Part shown: one piece after another, positions 40,043 to 43,985 of the stretch
Numbering within the stretch: position 1 is the first letter of the stretch
Layout: every line of letters starts with the position of its first letter
DNA from: JBHIET01 sp046760785
Lineage (GTDB): Bacteria > Chloroflexota > Anaerolineae > B4-G1
Assembly: GCA_046760785.1 (NCBI GenBank)
Contig: JBHIET010000024.1
Coordinates: 1 to 43,985, forward strand
DNA: 43,985 nt
Direction of reading: 5' to 3'
Notes under the pieces: generated by a model
What the model was told of the DNA's origin: nothing
Database searches by the model: none
The model's input: the letters and a program-made list of their open reading frames with translations, nothing else
Made by a program: the position numbers and the translations under genes

Positions 40043-43012
40043 ATGAACCGCAGAAACGTTACCAGAATCTGGTTGATCGTGGCGCTCGTGGGTGTTGGTC
40101 TCTTGCCGGCGCTCCCCTCACGTGCCCAGGAACCCACCTTCACCGAAACCTTCGACGACCCGGCCCTGCCCGGCTGGGAACACTCGCCCAATGCCACCGT
40201 CGTGGACGGCGTGCTGCGCCTCGAGCCAGGCAACTTTGCCTCCCACGGCGGCGAGTGGGGCGATTTCGCCCTCTCCGTCCGCGCCCGGCTCACTGGCGAA
40301 GGGGCGTTCGTCATCAGCTATCGCGACAGCCACGGGGAAGCCTACCACGTGCTCGTTGAACCGCACCGGATGACCCTGCAGCGTGAAGCAGACGGTGCGC
40401 TCGCCGAGCTTGCCTCCGTCGAGTCATCCATCCCGGAAGGTGAGTGGGTTCAGATCGGTGTGACTACCACCGGCGACGAACAGGTCATCACTCTGAACGG
40501 CGCGCCGGTGCTGAGCGCCACCGACCCCAACCCGCTGCCGCCCGGCGGTGGCGCACTCGAAGTTCTGGGCGAAGCGGTAGGCGAATTCGACGACCTGACG
40601 GTCACTCTGCGCGGCGAATCCCCGCCTGTCGCCACCACGCCCGTGCCTTCGGTGGAAGCGCCCCCCGCCGCACCCGGCGCGCCGGCCTACCAATCCGCTC
40701 CCTGGGTCTACACCGGCGGGCCGCTGGGCGGCCTGGGCTACGACGTGCGCATGCGGCCCGACAACCCCGACGTCATGTTCGTCACCGACGCCTGGGCCGG
40801 CGTGTTCGAGAGCGTGGACGGCGGCGAGACCTGGTTCCTCACCAACAGCGGCATCGCCACCCGCGTCGGCCCCTCCGGCGACGGCATCCCCGTCTTCAGT
40901 CTGACCATCGATCCCAACAACCCTGATCGGGTCTGGATCGGCACCCAGTCCGCCAGAGGCGTCTTCCGCAGCAACGACGGCGGTGCGACCTGGGTTTCGA
41001 TGAACAGTGGCATCCAAGAGATTGCGCCCACCATCCGTGGCTTCGCCGTCGAGCCGGGCAACTCCGACGTGGTCTATCTGGCCGGGGAGATCTCCAGTTG
41101 GGAGTGGAACGGCGAGCCGCTGCCCGGCCTGGGGCTGGATATGGTCAAGGGGTTTGTCTACAAGACCACCGACGGGGGGCAGCATTGGGAACGCATCTGG
41201 TACGGCGACAACCTGGCCCGCTACGTCTGGATTCACCCCCAGGACCACAACCTGATTTACGTCTCGACCGGCATCTTTGACCGCGAGGCGGCCAACAGCA
41301 ACGCCGAGACCAAAGACCCAGGCGGAGTGGGTATCTTGCGCTCGCGTGACGGGGGCGCGACCTGGGAGGTATTGGGCACGGCAAACGGCATCCGCGCCGA
41401 CGAGCTGTACTTTGGCAGCCTCTACATGCACCCGACCGAACCCGACGTCCTGCTGGGCGCGGCGGGCAACGACCCCTACATGTGGGCCTTGGGCCGTCCC
41501 ATCGGCGCCGTCTACCGCACCGAGGATGGCGGCGACTCCTGGCAGCGCGTGCTCGACCTGCCCAACGCCAGCGCGGTCGAAATCTGCGAGGGTGACCCGA
41601 ACGTAGCCTATGCCGCCTCCCTGAGCGCCTTTTTCCGCAGCGACGATGGGGGGCGGACCTGGCGATTGCAAACCGGCGTCGGCGGGGGCGAGGTGGCGCA
41701 GGCCGGCGAGGAGATGTGGGGGCCGCCGGGCGTCGTGGCCGGGTTCCCCATTGACCTGCAGTGCGACCCCCGCGACGCCAGCCGCGTCTTTGTCAATGCC
41801 TACGGCGGCGGCAATTTCGTCAGCGAGGACGGCGGCCAGACCTGGCGGGTTGCCAGCCAGGGGTACACCGGCGCGCTGATGGCCCAGGTCGCTGTGGCGC
41901 GAGACGAACCGGCCCGCGTCTACGCCACTGCCCGCAGCGGCGTCTTTGCCAGCGCCGATGGCGGGCAGACGTGGGAGGGGTTGAGCTATGGCGTGGCGCG
42001 GGCGATGGAGGCGCTCGCCATCGCTGTTGATCCACAGGACTCGCGCCGCATCCTCGCCAGCGTGGGCGACGCCGGCCCTCACCCTAAGCTGAGCCTCGAC
42101 GGCGGCCAGACCTGGCGTGACGTGGGCGTGGAATTGTGGCAGGCCGGGCTGGACGGAATGACGACCCGCATCCGCTTCTCCTCTTTTGACCCGCAACGGG
42201 TGCTCGCCAGCGTGGGAGATGCTGGCTGCGTGCTGAGCGGCGAGTGCGGAGACGAGCCGGAGGGTGGAGTCATCCTTTCCCGTGACGGCGGCGCGACCTG
42301 GGCGCGGACCAATCTGGATAGCGGCCACGTGCTGAACCTGGCCTTCTCTCCTCAGGGGACTCGCGTTTACGCGGCCGTCTACGAGCGCAGCGTTTACCAC
42401 TCCGACGACGGCGGCCAGACCTGGGAGCTGGTCTGTCAGGATGCGGGGACCCACATGCCCCCGCCATCCGACCCAGATATGCCCCGCTCGTCGCTGATGG
42501 CCCTGGCGGTTGACCCGGCCGACCCGAACAAATTGTACGCCGGGTTCCTGCGAGGCGGCCTGGCGGTCAGCCGCGATGGCGGCGCGACCTGGACGCCCTC
42601 GTCGGCGGGAATGCCGCCGGAGGCTTCTGTGCGGGCTATCGTCGCAGACCCGACGAATCCGAATGTGGTCTACGCGGGGGCGATAGACAGCGGCGTCTAC
42701 GTGTCTACAGATGGCGGGCAGACGTGGCGGGAGTTGAACGCCGGCCTCCTCACCCGCGCGGTGAAAGACCTGGCGCTCTCTGCCGACGGCACCGTGCTTT
42801 ACATGGCCTCTGAGGGAGGTGGCGTCTTCCGGCTGGGCACGCCGCCGAAGGCAGCGCCGCGAGAAGCACCCCCCTCTCCGCCCGCGACCGAGGCCGCGCA
42901 ACCGCCGGTCGCCGCCACCCCGCAACCGTCGGATGGCGGCGGGGCGGCAGCGCTGCCCCTGGCATTGGCGCTGGCGGGCCTGGTCTGGACGCGCCGGCGT
43001 GGCCTGCCTTGA
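40043..43012 (+). CDS. Large secreted Asp-box (BNR/sortilin-like) beta-propeller protein with C-terminal anchor tail
   Basis: 989 residues. Signal peptide about 1-29 (ending SRAQ). Residues about 30-205 are a concanavalin-like sandwich (FTETFDDPALPGWEH, then FDDLTVTLRG). Residues about 220-925 hold more than ten Asp-box repeats of the S-x-DGG-x-TW type (SVDGGETW, RSRDGGATW, SEDGGQTW, STDGGQTW), which build one or two large seven-to-ten-bladed propellers as in sialidase and xyloglucanase families. No catalytic sialidase residues could be assigned. The tail is Pro/Ala-rich, then GGGAAALPLALALAGLVWTRRRG: Gly run, hydrophobic helix, Arg cluster, like the SGNH-like protein. ATG at 40043 has GGAGGAG upstream. 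Probably a surface glycan-binding or processing protein. Confidence 0.8.
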   Translation: MNRRNVTRIWLIVALVGVGLLPALPSRAQEPTFTETFDDPALPGWEHSPNATVVDGVLRLEPGNFASHGGEWGDFALSVRARLTGEGAFVISYRDSHGEAYHVLVEPHRMTLQREADGALAELASVESSIPEGEWVQIGVTTTGDEQVITLNGAPVLSATDPNPLPPGGGALEVLGEAVGEFDDLTVTLRGESPPVATTPVPSVEAPPAAPGAPAYQSAPWVYTGGPLGGLGYDVRMRPDNPDVMFVTDAWAGVFESVDGGETWFLTNSGIATRVGPSGDGIPVFSLTIDPNNPDRVWIGTQSARGVFRSNDGGATWVSMNSGIQEIAPTIRGFAVEPGNSDVVYLAGEISSWEWNGEPLPGLGLDMVKGFVYKTTDGGQHWERIWYGDNLARYVWIHPQDHNLIYVSTGIFDREAANSNAETKDPGGVGILRSRDGGATWEVLGTANGIRADELYFGSLYMHPTEPDVLLGAAGNDPYMWALGRPIGAVYRTEDGGDSWQRVLDLPNASAVEICEGDPNVAYAASLSAFFRSDDGGRTWRLQTGVGGGEVAQAGEEMWGPPGVVAGFPIDLQCDPRDASRVFVNAYGGGNFVSEDGGQTWRVASQGYTGALMAQVAVARDEPARVYATARSGVFASADGGQTWEGLSYGVARAMEALAIAVDPQDSRRILASVGDAGPHPKLSLDGGQTWRDVGVELWQAGLDGMTTRIRFSSFDPQRVLASVGDAGCVLSGECGDEPEGGVILSRDGGATWARTNLDSGHVLNLAFSPQGTRVYAAVYERSVYHSDDGGQTWELVCQDAGTHMPPPSDPDMPRSSLMALAVDPADPNKLYAGFLRGGLAVSRDGGATWTPSSAGMPPEASVRAIVADPTNPNVVYAGAIDSGVYVSTDGGQTWRELNAGLLTRAVKDLALSADGTVLYMASEGGGVFRLGTPPKAAPREAPPSPPATEAAQPPVAATPQPSDGGGAAALPLALALAGLVWTRRRGLP

Positions 43013-43619
43013 GCACGCTCTCCATACATTTGCCCCAATCCGACCTCTCCGGCTTGAACCGGAGACAGGCATACCGCCTCATCGCCCGGCTCAAGAGCGA
43101 GGGGCTCGTGGATGAGGTCGAAAAGGGCAAGTTCCTCCTGCTCGGCCTGGAACCGGAGCGGGTGCTCTCCAACCCCCTCTTCATCGCCAGCCACCTGGTC
43201 GCCCCGGCCTACGTCTCCTACTGGTCCGCCCTCCACTTTTACGGCTTCACCGAGCAGGTACCCCTCACCACCTTCGTGGCCACGACCAAGAAAAAGCGTC
43301 CCGTGACTTTCCGCGACTTTTCCGATTCGTCACCGTCAAACCACACAAGCTCTTCGGCTACCGCCGGGAGATGGTGGACGACCTGGCGGTGATCGTCGCC
43401 GAGGCACGCAATGCCCGGGCCTCAGACGCGGGCCACAGTTTCGACATCAGTTTCCAGGGGCCGTTCTACGATGGACGTGACCACAGCAAAGGGAAGGTGC
43501 GGGTGGACATCAACCGGCGCCCGGAAGAGGTGGAGACACGCCGGGAGCTGGTGGCTTCAGAGTACGACGACGTGCGGCCCGCCGTGGTCCTTGGACAAGC
43601 TCGGGACGCAGCCTGGTGA
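43009..43619 (+). pseudogene. Broken AbiE toxin-antitoxin locus: AbiEi antitoxin joined to an AbiEii fragment
   Basis: The first part reads like an AbiEi antitoxin: SGLNRRQAYRLIARLKSEGL winged helix, FIASHLVAPAYVSYWSALHF, YGFTEQVPLTTFVATTKKK. After RPVTFRDF the frame is lost near 43318-43325 (a TTTT run); in the next frame it continues RFVTVKPHKLFGYRREMVDD. At about 43394-43402 this joins directly to text typical of the AbiEii nucleotidyltransferase toxin (ARNARASDAGHSF, FQGPFYDGRDHSKGKVRVDI, ETRRELVASEYDDVRP), missing its start and catalytic part. So a frameshift and an internal deletion have destroyed the pair. It begins by overlapping the stop of the Asp-box gene. Confidence 0.75.
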
Positions 43620-43627
43620 GGCCCAAT

Positions 43628-43645
43628 GGGGTCTTCGAAGACCCC
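43628..43645. terminator. Perfect 18-base palindrome, possible terminator
   Basis: GGGGTCTTCGAAGACCCC forms a strong hairpin just after the AbiE remnant. No T run follows on either strand, so it may be a dispersed hairpin element rather than a terminator. Confidence 0.4.
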
Positions 43646-43685
43646 AAGGGTCTGGCAAAGGGGGGGAGGCAACGGGCATTGTTAT

Positions 43686-43714
43686 TTGTGCGAGCGGGGC
43701 CGTTGGGCTATAAT
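43686..43714 (+). promoter_or_regulatory. Promoter of the right-edge gene
   Basis: TTGTGC and TATAAT with a 17-base spacer; about 30 bases of leader to the ATG at 43751, which has GGAGACGGCT upstream. Confidence 0.7.
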
Positions 43715-43750
43715 CGGGTCTGGGTCTGCAATCCATGCAGGGAGACGGCT

Positions 43751-43985
43751 ATGAGTTCCGATCTGATAGCGGCTGAGAATCTGGCAAAAGCCATTCGGCA
43801 GGTTGCCAAGAAAGCCTACTCCAAAGAAGACTTGCGCGTGGGTGTCGAACATGCCCTCGGTGCAACCTTGCAGGCGCTGGGGCTGACCGCTACTCCCGAA
43901 TACGAAAAAACCACCCTCAGCGGTTCCGCCGATGCCGTCTACGGCCACGCGGTCATTGAGTACAAGCGACCGGGCCGCCTGGCTG
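43751..43985 (+). CDS. Partial: N-terminus of a probable restriction-modification enzyme
   Basis: 78 codons are in the window; the gene runs off the right edge. The segment SADAVYGHAVIEYKRPG has the D-x(n)-E-x-K pattern of PD-(D/E)xK nucleases, as seen at the N-terminus of type IIG (Eco57I-like) combined restriction/methylase proteins. Its N-terminus (AENLAKAIRQVAKKAYSKED) is helical. No methylase part can be seen, so the family is a guess. Next to the AbiE relic it suggests a defence-gene neighbourhood to the right. Confidence 0.5.
   Translation, partial: MSSDLIAAENLAKAIRQVAKKAYSKEDLRVGVEHALGATLQALGLTATPEYEKTTLSGSADAVYGHAVIEYKRPGRLA

Noticed and set aside
40424..43072. Long open frame of 882 codons on the minus strand across the Asp-box gene
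   Set aside because: It is the antisense shadow of a repetitive GC-rich gene; the plus strand has a signal peptide, Asp-box repeats and a ribosome-binding site.

Overview
The window is about 44 kb of GC-rich bacterial DNA. It looks like an anaerobic or facultative member of the Chloroflexota (Anaerolineae-like), probably from a metagenome-assembled genome. The taxonomic guess rests on the recurrent C-terminal surface-protein ending of the type (I/V/F)YLPLVL(R/K)N, Asp-box and MAM-like secreted proteins, REC-ParA and REC-cyclase proteins, short in-frame palindromic insertions (PEPVEGS / CPERSRREAEG / STDGSTGSP types), and an oxygen-sensitive ferredoxin metabolism (NfnAB, aldehyde:ferredoxin oxidoreductase). 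No rRNA, tRNA or CRISPR was seen, so taxonomy is inference.

Layout. (1) 1-2652: promoter region and nfnA-nfnB on +. (2) 2721-15437: a long minus-strand run made of an SGNH-like secreted hydrolase, RNase PH, a pseudo-metalloprotease, then (from its own promoter) lepB, deoC, aldehyde:ferredoxin oxidoreductase, an unknown protein, REC-ParA, a secreted HExxH protease and a REC-GAF-adenylate cyclase, closed by a hairpin terminator at 2665-2694. (3) 15438-23700: a surface-protein island with decayed 3' ends of two surface genes, two paralogous secreted proteins, a beta-helix protein, a small YLPLVLRN protein and a fibre-like protein, separated by spacers full of hairpin repeats. (4) 23612-25242: a membrane-anchored SARP regulator and, just downstream, a promoter carrying four CGGAC repeats at exact 11-bp spacing ending 8 bp from the -10. 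(5) 25231-27742: a Trm9/ALKBH8-like methyltransferase divergent from Elp3, a likely tRNA wobble-uridine modification pair. (6) 27755-30967: glmU-cdd and a CoA-disulfide-reductase-like enzyme. (7) 31093-39626: an active-looking paralog of the pseudo-protease, a coiled-coil lipoprotein, a secreted esterase, a GH38 alpha-mannosidase and a MATE transporter. (8) 39656-43985: an IS66-like remnant, a large Asp-box surface protein, a broken AbiE toxin-antitoxin locus, and the start of a probable restriction-modification gene at the right edge.

How the genes fit together. DeoC yields acetaldehyde, AOR can oxidise it to acetate while reducing ferredoxin, NfnAB converts reduced ferredoxin plus NADH into NADPH, and Cdd feeds nucleoside salvage; this is a plausible deoxynucleoside/aldehyde module. 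The strongest candidate for an undescribed system is the SARP-controlled surface operon: a regulator with an intracellular SARP DNA-binding part, one membrane helix and an outside DNRLRE-like domain, next to a near-ideal SARP promoter that drives a short upstream ORF, a fibre-like secreted protein and a small YLPLVLRN protein.
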